A DNA stretch of 32,851 bases from an uncultured Gammaproteobacteria bacterium (GTDB lineage Bacteria; Pseudomonadota; Gammaproteobacteria; SZUA-229): positions 1 to 32,851 of the forward strand of contig CALLCZ010000171.1 in the NCBI GenBank assembly GCA_937998645.1, in the 5' to 3' direction. Shown here in pieces: positions 7,683-16,873 of the stretch. The notes below the pieces were generated by a model. It saw only the letters and a program-made list of their open reading frames with translations, had not been told where the DNA came from and did not search any database. The translations under genes and the position numbers were made by a program. Numbering within the stretch: the first letter of the stretch is position 1; each line of letters opens with the position of its first letter.

Positions 7683-8285
7683 TTAACCGGTGGGTAATGA
7701 ACGAAACATGTCGCGAATGATCGGCTCAATCCTTTCTGCGCGCTCCTGCTGATCAAGGGAAAAATCAACAGCAGCCTGCACTGCAGAGCGCCAGATCACA
7801 TCGTCCGTCCTGTTATCAAATACATATATCAACAGTGTGCCTTTTTCATACATCGGGTTGTCTTCGGGCACTCTCATGTTACCCGGCACAAGCCCATAGC
7901 GACGCAATATGGTCGTATCATCCAGTGATGATTCAAGGGCTGCGGTATAGGCTATCTTATAATCTGCAGCAGACTCGGATTCGACAAACTGGAAGCCCAT
8001 GCCCGCCAGGTTGGACCTGATGTTTTTTTCTATCAGGTACTGGATGGATGTGCTGTCCAGGCGTTCATCCTTGTACAGATTAATAGCATCCATAAGCCAG
8101 GAAAATTTTGCTCCCTGGGTAATTTTCACACCCGGTGTTGACACTGAAATAATTGACGGCTCAATTTTCACATCACCTTGCTGAGCCTGGTTTTCTGTTG
8201 TTGTGCACGCATTCATCATCACAGCCCCCAGTACAAAAAGTATCATTCGAAGGGGTGCAATCATTTTGTTCTTCAGTGCCAACAT
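7683..8285 (-). CDS. Outer-membrane lipoprotein, DUF4136-like
   Basis: A lipoprotein signal ends at the lipobox with C27 (MMNAC), so the mature protein is probably anchored in a membrane and faces the periplasm. The rest has the DUF4136 layout: an FSWL segment, a poorly soluble-lipoprotein-like GMGFQFVESESAADYKIAY stretch, a V.D..TDDVIWRSAVQAAV strand pair and a C-terminal helix ending MFRSLP. A second family member at 17556-18089 ends almost the same way (MFRLLP). The first ATG was chosen because GAGG sits five bases before it; in-frame ATGs follow at residues 8 and 14. Function is unknown for the family. Confidence 0.75.
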   Translation of the reverse strand: MLALKNKMIAPLRMILFVLGAVMMNACTTTENQAQQGDVKIEPSIISVSTPGVKITQGAKFSWLMDAINLYKDERLDSTSIQYLIEKNIRSNLAGMGFQFVESESAADYKIAYTAALESSLDDTTILRRYGLVPGNMRVPEDNPMYEKGTLLIYVFDNRTDDVIWRSAVQAAVDFSLDQQERAERIEPIIRDMFRSLPTG

Positions 8286-8349
8286 ATCAGCCTCGCTGTT
8301 GATTATTTCATGGAAATCGATTGATTTGTGATATTACATTAATTGCTGT

Positions 8350-8378
8350 TTAACGTGAGTGGTTTTCAGTCATATAAT
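8350..8378 (+). promoter_or_regulatory. Possible promoter of the Kef-type antiporter gene
   Basis: A perfect TATAAT lies at 8373-8378, 32 bases before the ATG. The -35 about 17 bases upstream (TTAACG/TTTAAC) is poor. The 125-base gap separates divergent genes and shows no other signal. Confidence 0.4.
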
Positions 8379-8410
8379 GCACACGTATAAACCAAGGTCA
8401 CAAGCCGCAT

Positions 8411-10033
8411 ATGGAATCTTTACTGTTAACAATTGATTATCACGACCCACTGATGCTTGGGATAGCTTTCCTTGCCGGGTTTGCTTTTAGACGTATTGGA
8501 TTGCCTCCCCTGGTGGGCTTTCTTGCTGCAGGTTTTACCTTCGGCGCCATGGGCGCGGTAAACACCCCCCTGCTAAGTGAGTTAGCCGACCTCGGTGTGA
8601 CTCTGCTGTTATTCTCTATTGGCTTAAAACTGCGCGTCAGCACCCTGCTGAAGCCGGAAATCTGGGGTGTCGCCAGCCTGCATATGCTGGTAACCGTAAT
8701 TGTGTTCTGTGCAATACTGCTTGGGCTGGGTGCTATCGGATTGTCATTGTTTACCCAGCTGGACATGCAGACAGCGGCCATTGTTGCATTTGCACTCAGT
8801 TTTTCCAGCACCGTGTTCGCCGTCAAAGCACTCGAAGCAGGCGGCCAGTCTGGCTCACGCTGTGGCCGAATCGCAATCGGTGTACTTATTATCCAGGACA
8901 TTGCAGCTGTTGCTTTTCTGGCTGCTTCCGGTGGCAAACTGCCATCACTGTGGGCGTTTTCCCTGCTTGGCCTGTTATTACTGAGAAAGCCGATTCTGGC
9001 CCTGTTGAATAAATCCGGGCATGGCGAACTACTAATCCTGGTCGGTTTTGTTCTCGCCCTGGGTGGCGCCCAGTTATTTGAAGCATTCAACCTCAAGGGA
9101 GATCTGGGTGCATTATTTATCGGCGCAATGATTGCCGGTCATTCCCGCTCAGAAGAGCTTGCAACAAGCCTGCTCGGCTTCAAGGAGCTGTTCCTGGTTG
9201 CCTTCTTCCTCAGCATCGGTCTTGCCGGGCTGCCAACATTCGAGATATTTCTCACCGCCCTTGTCCTGCTGCTGCTGATACCGCTGAAAATTCTACTTTT
9301 TTTCTGGCTGTTTACCCGCTTCCGCCTGAGGGCGACAACGGCAAACCGTTCGTCGCTGGTATTGGCAAACTACAGCGAGTTTGGCCTGATCGTTGCAGCA
9401 ATTGCAGTCAGCGTAGGCTGGCTGCCGACAGAGTGGATGCTGGTCGTTGCCGTCGCCCTGTCGCTGTCCTTTGTCTTTGCATCGGTAATCAGCGCCAACA
9501 CCAACCAGATCTTTGACCGGCTGAAGAATTTTCTAAGAAGATTCGAGCATCCGCAGCGCCTGCCTGAAGATGCACTTATCGATCTGGGTGATGCCCGCAT
9601 GATTATATTCGGCATGGGACGCGTAGGAACGGGTGTATATGACGCTATGAATCACTTAATGCCCGGCTCAGTAGTGGGTGTCGACTATGACAACCTCGTC
9701 GTAGACATGCACCGGGAATGCGGCAGGAATGTCGTTATCGGCAATGGTGCCAATCCCGAGTTCTGGGATCGCGTTGATATGTCGCACAAACTTGAGTATG
9801 CCATGCTTGTTATGCCGGACCACAACGCCCAGGTTGCGACAATCGAACAAACAAGAAATTACGGCTTCAAGGGCAAAATTGCTGCCTCAGCCAAATACCC
9901 GGATGAACTCGAAAAACTGAAAGAACTCGGTGTCGAAGCGGCATTCAACATCTATGCCGAAGTGGGCACTGGTTTTGCCTCACTCGCAAGCACGAGGTTC
10001 GGGCTGACGAACAATCAAAACACAAATGGTTGA
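8411..10033 (+). CDS. Kef/YbaL-type monovalent cation:proton antiporter (CPA2) with TrkA-N domain
   Basis: About twelve hydrophobic segments (residues 12 to 370) form a CPA2 Na+/H+ exchanger domain, with the signatures FLAAGFTFG, LGVTLLLFSIGLKL and FSSTVFAVK. From residue 397 a cytosolic TrkA-N/RCK Rossmann domain follows, with the nucleotide motif GMGRVG at 401-406 and an acidic strand end VVGVDYD. Such proteins export K+ or Na+ in exchange for protons and are gated by nucleotide or thiol ligands. The protein stops at 540 aa, so no TrkA-C domain follows. No KefF/KefG-type ancillary gene is adjacent. It precedes a small membrane protein by 39 bases. Confidence 0.88.
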   Translation: MESLLLTIDYHDPLMLGIAFLAGFAFRRIGLPPLVGFLAAGFTFGAMGAVNTPLLSELADLGVTLLLFSIGLKLRVSTLLKPEIWGVASLHMLVTVIVFCAILLGLGAIGLSLFTQLDMQTAAIVAFALSFSSTVFAVKALEAGGQSGSRCGRIAIGVLIIQDIAAVAFLAASGGKLPSLWAFSLLGLLLLRKPILALLNKSGHGELLILVGFVLALGGAQLFEAFNLKGDLGALFIGAMIAGHSRSEELATSLLGFKELFLVAFFLSIGLAGLPTFEIFLTALVLLLLIPLKILLFFWLFTRFRLRATTANRSSLVLANYSEFGLIVAAIAVSVGWLPTEWMLVVAVALSLSFVFASVISANTNQIFDRLKNFLRRFEHPQRLPEDALIDLGDARMIIFGMGRVGTGVYDAMNHLMPGSVVGVDYDNLVVDMHRECGRNVVIGNGANPEFWDRVDMSHKLEYAMLVMPDHNAQVATIEQTRNYGFKGKIAASAKYPDELEKLKELGVEAAFNIYAEVGTGFASLASTRFGLTNNQNTNG

Positions 10034-10072
10034 TTCAATCCTAACTTATGCACACACCCCGGAGGGTGCTTC

Positions 10073-10459
10073 ATGACAAGTACAGTAGTCCAGGTTTTCT
10101 CATGGCTTTTAATGGTTCTTGGCCTTTCCTACATGTTTCAGGCAGAAATATGGATACGTCTGGTTAAGGATGCGATGGCTAATACACATAAATATTTCAC
10201 CCTGTATTTATTAATTCTAATAACCGGACTGGTTATTGTAACGGAACACAACAGATGGTCACTGGACTGGAATGTTGTTATTACTTTTTCCGGATGGGCC
10301 ATGGTGATAAAAAGCACGGTTTTTTTCATCGCCCCCCAGCTTATGGAGCCATTCACGAAGCTGATTGACATGGGCTTCATTAAAACCTGGATTCGTACCG
10401 CTGGTGCAGTACTGGCAACACTGGGGGTAATCCTTGTATACCAGAATGTTTTTAATTAA
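10073..10459 (+). CDS. Small integral membrane protein, unknown function
   Basis: I do not recognise a named family. The 128-residue protein has four likely membrane helices, at about 5-23, 40-57, 68-88 and 106-125, joined by short loops with few charges. A strong GGAGG ribosome site lies eight bases before the ATG. It follows the antiporter gene by 39 bases on the same strand, so they may be co-transcribed, and a terminator directly follows its stop. Similar four-helix proteins are annotated only as hypothetical; an accessory role for the antiporter is possible but unsupported. Confidence 0.7.
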   Translation: MTSTVVQVFSWLLMVLGLSYMFQAEIWIRLVKDAMANTHKYFTLYLLILITGLVIVTEHNRWSLDWNVVITFSGWAMVIKSTVFFIAPQLMEPFTKLIDMGFIKTWIRTAGAVLATLGVILVYQNVFN

Positions 10460-10475
10460 ACCCGCACGGGTTTTT
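10458..10475 (+). terminator. Rho-independent terminator after the small membrane protein gene
   Basis: The arms AAACCCG and CGGGTTT form a compact hairpin (in practice a six-pair stem with a four-base loop), running into five Ts. It starts within the stop codon of the upstream gene. Its symmetric sequence could also stop transcripts arriving from the convergent gene at 10486-10854. Confidence 0.65.
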
Positions 10476-10485
10476 ACTCAGCCAG

Positions 10486-10854
10486 CTATTCCAGAACTGC
10501 AGCAGCAGAAGGACTGGTTCGATACCTTGAAAGCTCTTCACTCAACCACTCGGCGCTGGTCTGCTGCGTTTCACCACATGTAACCCGGTACTGGTTACCT
10601 GACATGCTGCTCTTGGTCGCAGCATACTTGATGAAATCATCTGTGTTATCGACTCGGGACTCTATATAGTCGTATTTTCTTTCGATATGCGAACGCGCTT
10701 CCTTCGAATCATAAACCGTACCGTTACGCTCAAATTCACAACCGGAACCTTCTATGTATCGCAATAGATGCTGGATTTCATCCTGCATGTCTGCCAGAAC
10801 AAAAGATGATGACACCAGTAAAAAAACAGCTGCCAGGTATCTAGCAATCTTCAT
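10486..10854 (-). CDS. YfeK-like secreted protein (DUF5329)
   Basis: A clear signal peptide (residues 1-21, ending VLA) precedes a small helical domain of about 100 residues. The layout matches the DUF5329/YfeK family: a start like DEIQHLLRYIEGSGCEFERNG, then EARSHIERKYDYIESRVDNTDDFIKYAATKSSMSGNQYRV. Two cysteines (in SGCEF and VTCGE) may pair in the periplasm. A GGGAGAG ribosome site sits seven bases before the ATG, inside the end of the upstream gene, and the two frames overlap by 14 bases, so translation is probably coupled. No function is known for this family. Confidence 0.75.
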   Translation of the reverse strand: MKIARYLAAVFLLVSSSFVLADMQDEIQHLLRYIEGSGCEFERNGTVYDSKEARSHIERKYDYIESRVDNTDDFIKYAATKSSMSGNQYRVTCGETQQTSAEWLSEELSRYRTSPSAAAVLE

Positions 10855-11764
10855 TAATCAGCTCTCCCATAGCAAAATCCGCATTTACTGCAGTATCATT
10901 TTTCACACGAAAACTTACACGCGTCGGGTTATGGTCTGACGATGTGACATACCATGTGTCATGCTCCAGGGGCTCAAGACCACGATAGAAAACATGATCA
11001 ATCGCATTTCCAAAAACGAGTGTTCTGTTATGACTGGTATAATCCAGTGACTCAAGCGAAAGACGTCGTGCAAGATCATCAACGATCTGCATGCGTGCAT
11101 CACTCCATGTATTGAAGTCTCCCGCTAATACAATCGGACCGTTGTGGCGCTTCATGGCGTCATAAAGTTTTTCCATCTGCTCTTTATAAACACCAACACC
11201 GAGAGTGAAGTTGATACCGTGGATATTCGCAACCAGCAGATTTTCATTCATACCATTCACCGGGTAATAACTGACCAGGCTGGTTTTCGGAAACCTGATA
11301 AAGGGCTCTACAGTGCTCTGGCCGCAACTATGTACCGCCTTGACTCTTGATGCAGTCATTACACCAGTGGCCTTATCCTGGTAATGAAAAGCGGTATTTA
11401 GAGTCCAGTACTGGTGTTGTTTATCAAGCACAGATTTCAAATCTTCACCAAGATGCGCCTCCTGGATCATTACAACATCATGCTTGTAACTGTAACGCTT
11501 GAAATCAGTCGCCCAGTTCTCGCGCTGCTCTTTGTAAATGTTCCAGTTCAATACCGAAATTCTTTCAGGATCCAGTGCTGTCGCATGGTTAACGCCATTG
11601 GCCACGCTGTTTTGCACAAGCTTTTCGACATCGCAGCTGCTATTAACTTCTTCTTTTTGAGTATCAGCGGCGTCTTCGAGTACCACTCGTTGCCCGTTTG
11701 TAGTAACACAACCCGCAAGAGTCAACGATAAAAACAGGCTTGATATAAAAGAAAACAGTCGCAT
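10841..11764 (-). CDS. Endonuclease/exonuclease/phosphatase (EEP) family lipoprotein
   Basis: A lipoprotein signal with lipobox LAGC (C19) directs the protein to a membrane. The mature part is an EEP metal-dependent hydrolase: LNWNIYKEQ, a VVMIQEAHLG glutamate motif, ANIHG, the metal/catalytic GDFNTWSDAR motif, NAIDHVFYRG and the C-terminal SDHNPTRV. This fold includes DNase I-like nucleases, sphingomyelinases and inositol phosphatases, and the closest general relatives are YafD-like proteins; the substrate cannot be told. The ATG at 11764 was chosen because it gives a normal lipoprotein signal. An in-frame ATG at 11797 would add 11 polar residues; neither has a good ribosome site. Its 3' end overlaps the DUF5329 gene. 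Confidence 0.85.
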   Translation of the reverse strand: MRLFSFISSLFLSLTLAGCVTTNGQRVVLEDAADTQKEEVNSSCDVEKLVQNSVANGVNHATALDPERISVLNWNIYKEQRENWATDFKRYSYKHDVVMIQEAHLGEDLKSVLDKQHQYWTLNTAFHYQDKATGVMTASRVKAVHSCGQSTVEPFIRFPKTSLVSYYPVNGMNENLLVANIHGINFTLGVGVYKEQMEKLYDAMKRHNGPIVLAGDFNTWSDARMQIVDDLARRLSLESLDYTSHNRTLVFGNAIDHVFYRGLEPLEHDTWYVTSSDHNPTRVSFRVKNDTAVNADFAMGELINEDC

Positions 11765-12012
11765 AGATTTGTTCGAATTATTTTGCGTAAAAATCATAAA
11801 TTAGAGAACCGGGCTCACATATAGTTCAATTGAATTGCTACCCGCACAAGAATCATATCCGGACAGCCATTAATCACCCAGACTATTGATTGTATTGCAT
11901 ATTCCTGCGCTTTCGTGCTAATAAACATGAAAACACCCGCAGTTTGTAATAGCGCCATGCTCATATATATTTCCGCGGGATAGCGGGATTTGATACATAC
12001 TCAGTCCCGACC

Positions 12013-14961
12013 ATGTCATTAACACAGGCAACAATCATGAATCCTGAGAGCCGTTCCCGATTTCCGCTGCAAGTGGCCATAAACGCGCTGTTTATCACCC
12101 TGTCTATTTTTCTCGGCACCCTTCTCAGCATACAGAATTACAACAAGACATCAGATATTCTGCTTACCTCAGCCCACCAGGTCTATAACCAGTTAACTGA
12201 TGAACTGATACTTGATATCAAGGGAACGTACGCACCTTTGCTGGGTGTATTAAGAATGATAGCCATTTCACCTGTTACATCAGCAACCTCGCTCGAACAA
12301 AGGCTTGATCACCTGCAGGTTTTCAGTATTGTGCTTGAAAATCACCCTGCTGCCGCAAATTTGCAGATTGCGTATGCGAATGGTGACTACTTTATTGTCC
12401 GACACCTGGGAAACAAAGAGCTGAAACTTACATTCAAGGCCCCTTCCAGCGCAGTTTTTATGGCGGACAATATTGAAATGAACAAGATGGGGCGACGCGA
12501 GCTAACCCGGCTGTTTTACAACAAGCAACTCGATATTATCGCCAGAGAGCCTGCTACCGAAACTGAATACGACCCTCGACTGCGCACATGGTACATACAG
12601 GCAGGCGCCGAACCCGCCGCAACAAAACCTTATCTTTTTTATTTTTCCAGACAGGTTGGAATTACCGCAAAAATTAAAGCGAACCAGCCAGGCGTTGTAA
12701 TTGCCACAGACATCACCCTGGACAACCTGACCGACACCATCAACAAATACCAGATAACACCCAACTCGGAAGCTGTACTGATTAATGCGCAAGGGCAAAC
12801 TTTTGCATACAAGACCCCGGAAAGAATAATCATTAAATCCGATGATGATCAGCTCAAACTTGCAGATCTGAACCAGCTGGGTAGTGATGTACTCAGCCAT
12901 TTAAGCAAAGACATCAAAACAGTTGAGCAGGACTTGAACTTCACCTTCAATGGCGAACAATGGACAGGAAGTACGCGTATCGTGGCCAAACCGGGCGGTG
13001 TTGACCTGTTTGCATTAATAGCATCGCCCGTAGATGAGTTACTGAGCGAAGCAGCGGACATAAGGACACAATCATTCCTGGCAACAATCGCCATTGTCCT
13101 GCTTTTCATACCACTGATATGGTTTATTTCAAAACGTATATCCAGCTCGTTATTCAAACTAGCTAACACCGCTTCGTCCATTACCCAGTTCGAGTTTGAC
13201 ACCCCAATAAACACCAGCTCCCATATCAGGGAAGTCCATGAGCTTTCCGTTGCCATGGACCTGATGCAGTCCACCATCAACAGGTTTGTCAAACTTATCA
13301 ACTCCCTGGCCGGCGAACAGAACCTTGATGCACTTCTGCACAGCATCAGTCACGAAACCATGTTAATAAGCAATGCAGACGGTGTACTGACCTACTTGAT
13401 GAATGAAGAGGAAAACGCTCTCAACCCTGAAATACTATGCTCAAGCGACAATGACAATATAGAAACAGATCGGCTGCCTCTGATATTAATGCCAGAAAAA
13501 GGTGACCCGCTGGATTTATTTACCAAAAACAGAAGCAGCGTAATCTGTATTGACAGCACATCTGATGATGCATTCAAGCCACTGCTTGAGCTCTTCGATA
13601 CAGATCATCTCACCATGATCGCACTGCCACTGACCAACAGGAACTATGAGCACATTGGCCTGTTATGTCTTTTATTCAGACATTCTGACGGCCTGACAAC
13701 TGAAAGTGAAAAATCCAGCCTGTCATTTATCCAGGCATTATCCGGGTTTGCCGCTGTTACACTCGAGAGCAGACAACTGCTGCATATGCAGGAAGCCCTG
13801 TTAAATTCATTTATCAAGCTGATTGCAGGCGCAATAGATGCAAAGTCTCCTTACACAGGAGGCCACTGCCAACGCGTACCTGAAATCACCAGAATGCTTG
13901 CTCAGGCCGCTTGTGATTCAAAAGAAGAACCATTCGAAGAATTCAGCCTTTCCGACAAAGAATGGGAAGCTCTTGAGATAGCAAGCTGGCTACACGATTG
14001 CGGCAAGGTCACCACACCAGAATATGTCGTTGACAAGGCCACCAAGCTTGAAACTATTTATGATCGCATTCATGAAATACGTATGCGTTTCGAAGTTCTG
14101 AAGCGCGACGCTGAAATAGACTACTGGCAACAGCTTGCTGCGGGAGCCGACAAGGCCACACTCGAGAGCGCACTCACTGCAACACTACGGCAACTGGATG
14201 ATGACTTCGCTTTCATTGCAGAATGTAATGAGGGTGGCGAGTTCATGAGTGACGAAAAAATCGAACGTCTCAAGCAGATCGCACAACATACATGGAAACG
14301 CACGCTGGATGACAGCATCGGCATTTCATGGGAGGAAGCCAGGCGCAAGAGCAGAAACGGGAAACCTGTGTTACCTGTAGATGAGCAACTGCTGTCAGAC
14401 AAGCCAGAACATATTATAGAGCGCGAAGCGCACGAACACATGCCTGAAAATAACCCGTGGGGATTCAAGCTGGACGTTCCGGAATACAAGTATAACCGCG
14501 GTGAGTTATACAATCTGTCTGTGGCCAGGGGCACCCTCAGCGCAGAGGAACGCTACAAAATCAATGACCACATGACACAGACCATCATGATGCTGGAAAA
14601 ACTGCCATACCCGAAACATTTACGCGATGTACCGAAAATTGCCGGCGGCCATCATGAAACCATGGACGGCAATGGCTACCCTAAACGACTTACACGTGAC
14701 GATATGTCATTGACAGCACGCATGATGGCCATTGCCGATATTTTTGAAGCACTAACAGCATCCGACCGCCCCTATAAAAAAGCCAAGTCACTGACCGAAG
14801 CAATTCGTATAATGAGCTTCATGAGAAACGATAATCATATTGACCCGGACCTGTTCAAGCTATTTCTTACCAGCGGCATCTATAAAAAGTATGGCGAGCA
14901 GTTCCTTGAACCTGACCAGCTTGATGACGTTGACATCAACGAGTATTTATCCCGCGAGTGA
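12013..14961 (+). CDS. Membrane c-di-GMP phosphodiesterase: dCACHE-HAMP-GAF-HD-GYP
   Basis: Predicted order: membrane helix (about 20-42), periplasmic double-CACHE ligand domain (45-350), second helix (352-372), HAMP (to about 415), GAF (440-595) and an HD-GYP domain (615-970). HD-GYP enzymes break c-di-GMP into pGpG or GMP. The metal ligands look intact: H661-D662 in HDCGK, a later DHMTQT histidine and H880-H881 in HHETMDGNGYP, so it is probably active. The gap between HDxGK and HHE is 219 residues where about 55 to 65 is usual, which means an insert of roughly 155 residues, mostly charged and helical. The ATG at 12037 has a better AGG site than the one used here. The stop overlaps the next gene as GTGA. 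The gap 11765-12012 shows no clear promoter. Confidence 0.9.
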   Translation: MSLTQATIMNPESRSRFPLQVAINALFITLSIFLGTLLSIQNYNKTSDILLTSAHQVYNQLTDELILDIKGTYAPLLGVLRMIAISPVTSATSLEQRLDHLQVFSIVLENHPAAANLQIAYANGDYFIVRHLGNKELKLTFKAPSSAVFMADNIEMNKMGRRELTRLFYNKQLDIIAREPATETEYDPRLRTWYIQAGAEPAATKPYLFYFSRQVGITAKIKANQPGVVIATDITLDNLTDTINKYQITPNSEAVLINAQGQTFAYKTPERIIIKSDDDQLKLADLNQLGSDVLSHLSKDIKTVEQDLNFTFNGEQWTGSTRIVAKPGGVDLFALIASPVDELLSEAADIRTQSFLATIAIVLLFIPLIWFISKRISSSLFKLANTASSITQFEFDTPINTSSHIREVHELSVAMDLMQSTINRFVKLINSLAGEQNLDALLHSISHETMLISNADGVLTYLMNEEENALNPEILCSSDNDNIETDRLPLILMPEKGDPLDLFTKNRSSVICIDSTSDDAFKPLLELFDTDHLTMIALPLTNRNYEHIGLLCLLFRHSDGLTTESEKSSLSFIQALSGFAAVTLESRQLLHMQEALLNSFIKLIAGAIDAKSPYTGGHCQRVPEITRMLAQAACDSKEEPFEEFSLSDKEWEALEIASWLHDCGKVTTPEYVVDKATKLETIYDRIHEIRMRFEVLKRDAEIDYWQQLAAGADKATLESALTATLRQLDDDFAFIAECNEGGEFMSDEKIERLKQIAQHTWKRTLDDSIGISWEEARRKSRNGKPVLPVDEQLLSDKPEHIIEREAHEHMPENNPWGFKLDVPEYKYNRGELYNLSVARGTLSAEERYKINDHMTQTIMMLEKLPYPKHLRDVPKIAGGHHETMDGNGYPKRLTRDDMSLTARMMAIADIFEALTASDRPYKKAKSLTEAIRIMSFMRNDNHIDPDLFKLFLTSGIYKKYGEQFLEPDQLDDVDINEYLSRE

Positions 14962-16088
14962 ACAAACAGACCTCTACTTCAAGCCGCCTCGCATCACTGG
15001 ACTGGATGCGGGGATTTGTCATGGTACTGATGACCATCGACCATGCTTCGCTAGCATTCAATGGCAGTCGCTTAAGCGCTGATTCTGCCGGTCTGTATGT
15101 ACTCGGGCTAAGCTATTCCGCAGCTGAATTTTTAACGCGCTGGTCCACGCATCTTTGCGCACCGACATTTGTCTTTCTTGCCGGTACAGCACTTGCTATA
15201 AGCACTGAACGCCGCATTGCAAAAGGCGGCAGTGGAAAAGACATTGATAAAAACCTGCTCAAGCGTGGCGCGATAATTGCCGCACTTGATCCGACACTTA
15301 TTTCTCTATTAAAAGGGCATTTAACTTTTCAGGTTCTGTTTGCCATCGGCAGCAGCATGATGTTAATGGCTGCGCTGAGAAAGCTGCCGCCGATCTGGCT
15401 ATTCATCCTTGCTTTCGCCTGGATACTTGGAGGAGAAGCCGTGACCATGTTGTTCTGGACACCCGCGGATGGCTGGCCCAACGCCCTGGCATCGATGCTA
15501 TTTGTCACACTGTACAGCGAAGATCTTCAGATTAACTACCCTATAGTTCCATGGCTGTCACTAATGATGCTGGGCTGGGTATTTGGTCAGTACTTGAATC
15601 GCTATTTATCAGGCGACAAACAACTTGTATCACCCATTCGGCTGCTTGTTATAACAGCGATTTGTTGTTTCACATTGTTTGCACTGATTCGATGGTTCAA
15701 TGATTACGGCAATATGATGCTGGTACGCGAAAGCAATCACTGGATACACTGGCTGTACGTCAGCAAGTATCCGCCTTCGCTTACGTTTATTCTGCTCGAA
15801 CTTGGACTGCTGGCAACATGCCTGGCAGGCTTCATGTTTATCGAAAAACATGCCAAGGTCAGACCAGATGGTCCATTACTGGTGTTTGGTCAAACTGCGC
15901 TGTTTTTTTATATATTACACCGCATCATACTCGACGGCTCGGCAGCGCTGTTTGGCCTGCATGGCTTCGGCGGACTAACAGAGACTTTCATAATCACAGC
16001 CGCTACACTTCTCATACTATACCCGGCATGTCTCTGGTACCGTAATTACAAGCAGATGCATCCGCGCAGCTGGGTGCGCTATATCTAA
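14958..16088 (+). CDS. DUF1624 membrane protein (heparan-acetyltransferase-like)
   Basis: About ten membrane helices follow the family opening RLASLDWMRGFVMVLMTIDHAS. In this superfamily (with YeiB and the lysosomal HGSNAT) such proteins are thought to move acyl groups across the membrane, with a histidine in the first helix region as the candidate acyl carrier (H29 here). No bacterial substrate is known to me. The gene starts with GTG inside the stop codon of the HD-GYP gene, a four-base overlap typical of translational coupling. This suggests the two proteins are made together, and possibly that the enzyme decorates a surface polymer under c-di-GMP control (inference). Confidence 0.8.
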   Translation: MNKQTSTSSRLASLDWMRGFVMVLMTIDHASLAFNGSRLSADSAGLYVLGLSYSAAEFLTRWSTHLCAPTFVFLAGTALAISTERRIAKGGSGKDIDKNLLKRGAIIAALDPTLISLLKGHLTFQVLFAIGSSMMLMAALRKLPPIWLFILAFAWILGGEAVTMLFWTPADGWPNALASMLFVTLYSEDLQINYPIVPWLSLMMLGWVFGQYLNRYLSGDKQLVSPIRLLVITAICCFTLFALIRWFNDYGNMMLVRESNHWIHWLYVSKYPPSLTFILLELGLLATCLAGFMFIEKHAKVRPDGPLLVFGQTALFFYILHRIILDGSAALFGLHGFGGLTETFIITAATLLILYPACLWYRNYKQMHPRSWVRYI

Positions 16089-16097
16089 GCCATAGCT

Positions 16098-16469
16098 ATG
16101 AACAAAGTTGATGCTTATATCAGCTCGATACCATCACAACGGCATGACAGATTCATGTCGATACACGAGCTGATCCTACAACTTTATCCTGACGCGAACA
16201 TTGATATGAGCTACAAGATGCCGACCTACAGCATTGGTGACGCATGGGTCGCATTGGCAAACCAGAAACAGTATATTTCGCTCTATACATGCAGCGCTTC
16301 TCACCTGGAATCATACAAACAAAAACATCCGCGACAGAAAACGGGCAAAGGCTGTATCAACTTCAGAGATAGCGATGAAATCTACTACGATGATCTTGAA
16401 CTGGTAATCAGGCATGCAATAAAGTTTGTAAAAGCCCGAGTCCGACAACATGGGAAAAATAAAACATGA
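16098..16469 (+). CDS. DUF1801 (YdhG-like) small protein
   Basis: The 123-residue protein fits the DUF1801 family: an amphipathic N-terminal helix (DAYISSIPSQRHDRFMSIHELI), then MSYKMPTYSIGDAWVALANQKQYISLYT, and a C-terminal GKGCINFRDSDEI segment with a closing helix. Members have a compact alpha/beta fold resembling frataxin and are occasionally linked to iron or to carotenoid/tetrapyrrole pathways, but no shared function is proven. It lies nine bases after the DUF1624 gene and overlaps the next gene by four bases (ATGA), so it is probably part of the same transcript. Confidence 0.8.
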   Translation: MNKVDAYISSIPSQRHDRFMSIHELILQLYPDANIDMSYKMPTYSIGDAWVALANQKQYISLYTCSASHLESYKQKHPRQKTGKGCINFRDSDEIYYDDLELVIRHAIKFVKARVRQHGKNKT

Positions 16470-16831
16470 TTAAACATGAATTTCGTAAAAATGACGGCAT
16501 CCTGATTATTGAGCCGGATTCTTCACTACAGGCGAGTGATTTTGACATGCTATCCAGCATTGTAGATCCCTATATCAAGGATAACGGCAAGCTGAACGGA
16601 CTGATCATTCATACCGAATCATTTCCCGGCTGGCAGGGCTTTGGCGCAATGCTGGCACATGTGAAATTTGTTAAAGACCACCATGCGCATATCAGTAAAG
16701 TTGCCGCGGTAGCCGATGAAGGCATCATTGCCATTCTGCCAGCAATTGCCGACCATTTCGTTAAGGCGGACGTCAGGCACTTTGGCGCTGATGACCTGGA
16801 AAGCGCAATCGAATGGACAAAACAGGCTTAG
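16466..16831 (+). CDS. SpoIIAA-like (STAS-related) protein
   Basis: The 121-residue protein matches the SpoIIAA-like family: an N-terminal beta strand pair (ILIIEPDSSL), a helix beginning ASDFDMLSSIVDPYI, GLIIHTESFPGW, then an HVKFVKDHHAHISKVAAVADEG segment and a C-terminal DLESAIEWTKQ helix. The fold resembles STAS domains but lacks the phosphorylatable serine motif of anti-sigma antagonists. Lipid or hydrophobic ligand binding has been suggested for relatives. The ATG overlaps the DUF1801 stop codon. Confidence 0.78.
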   Translation: MIKHEFRKNDGILIIEPDSSLQASDFDMLSSIVDPYIKDNGKLNGLIIHTESFPGWQGFGAMLAHVKFVKDHHAHISKVAAVADEGIIAILPAIADHFVKADVRHFGADDLESAIEWTKQA

Positions 16832-16873
16832 GGCCAGATTCATAAAGTTTTAAATTAATAGCCTGTTTATTCG

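Noticed and set aside
8440-9096. Antisense frame of 218 codons over the Kef-type antiporter
   Set aside because: It is the mirror of a gene with strong CPA2 motifs; its serine/arginine/proline-rich product is typical of a shadow.
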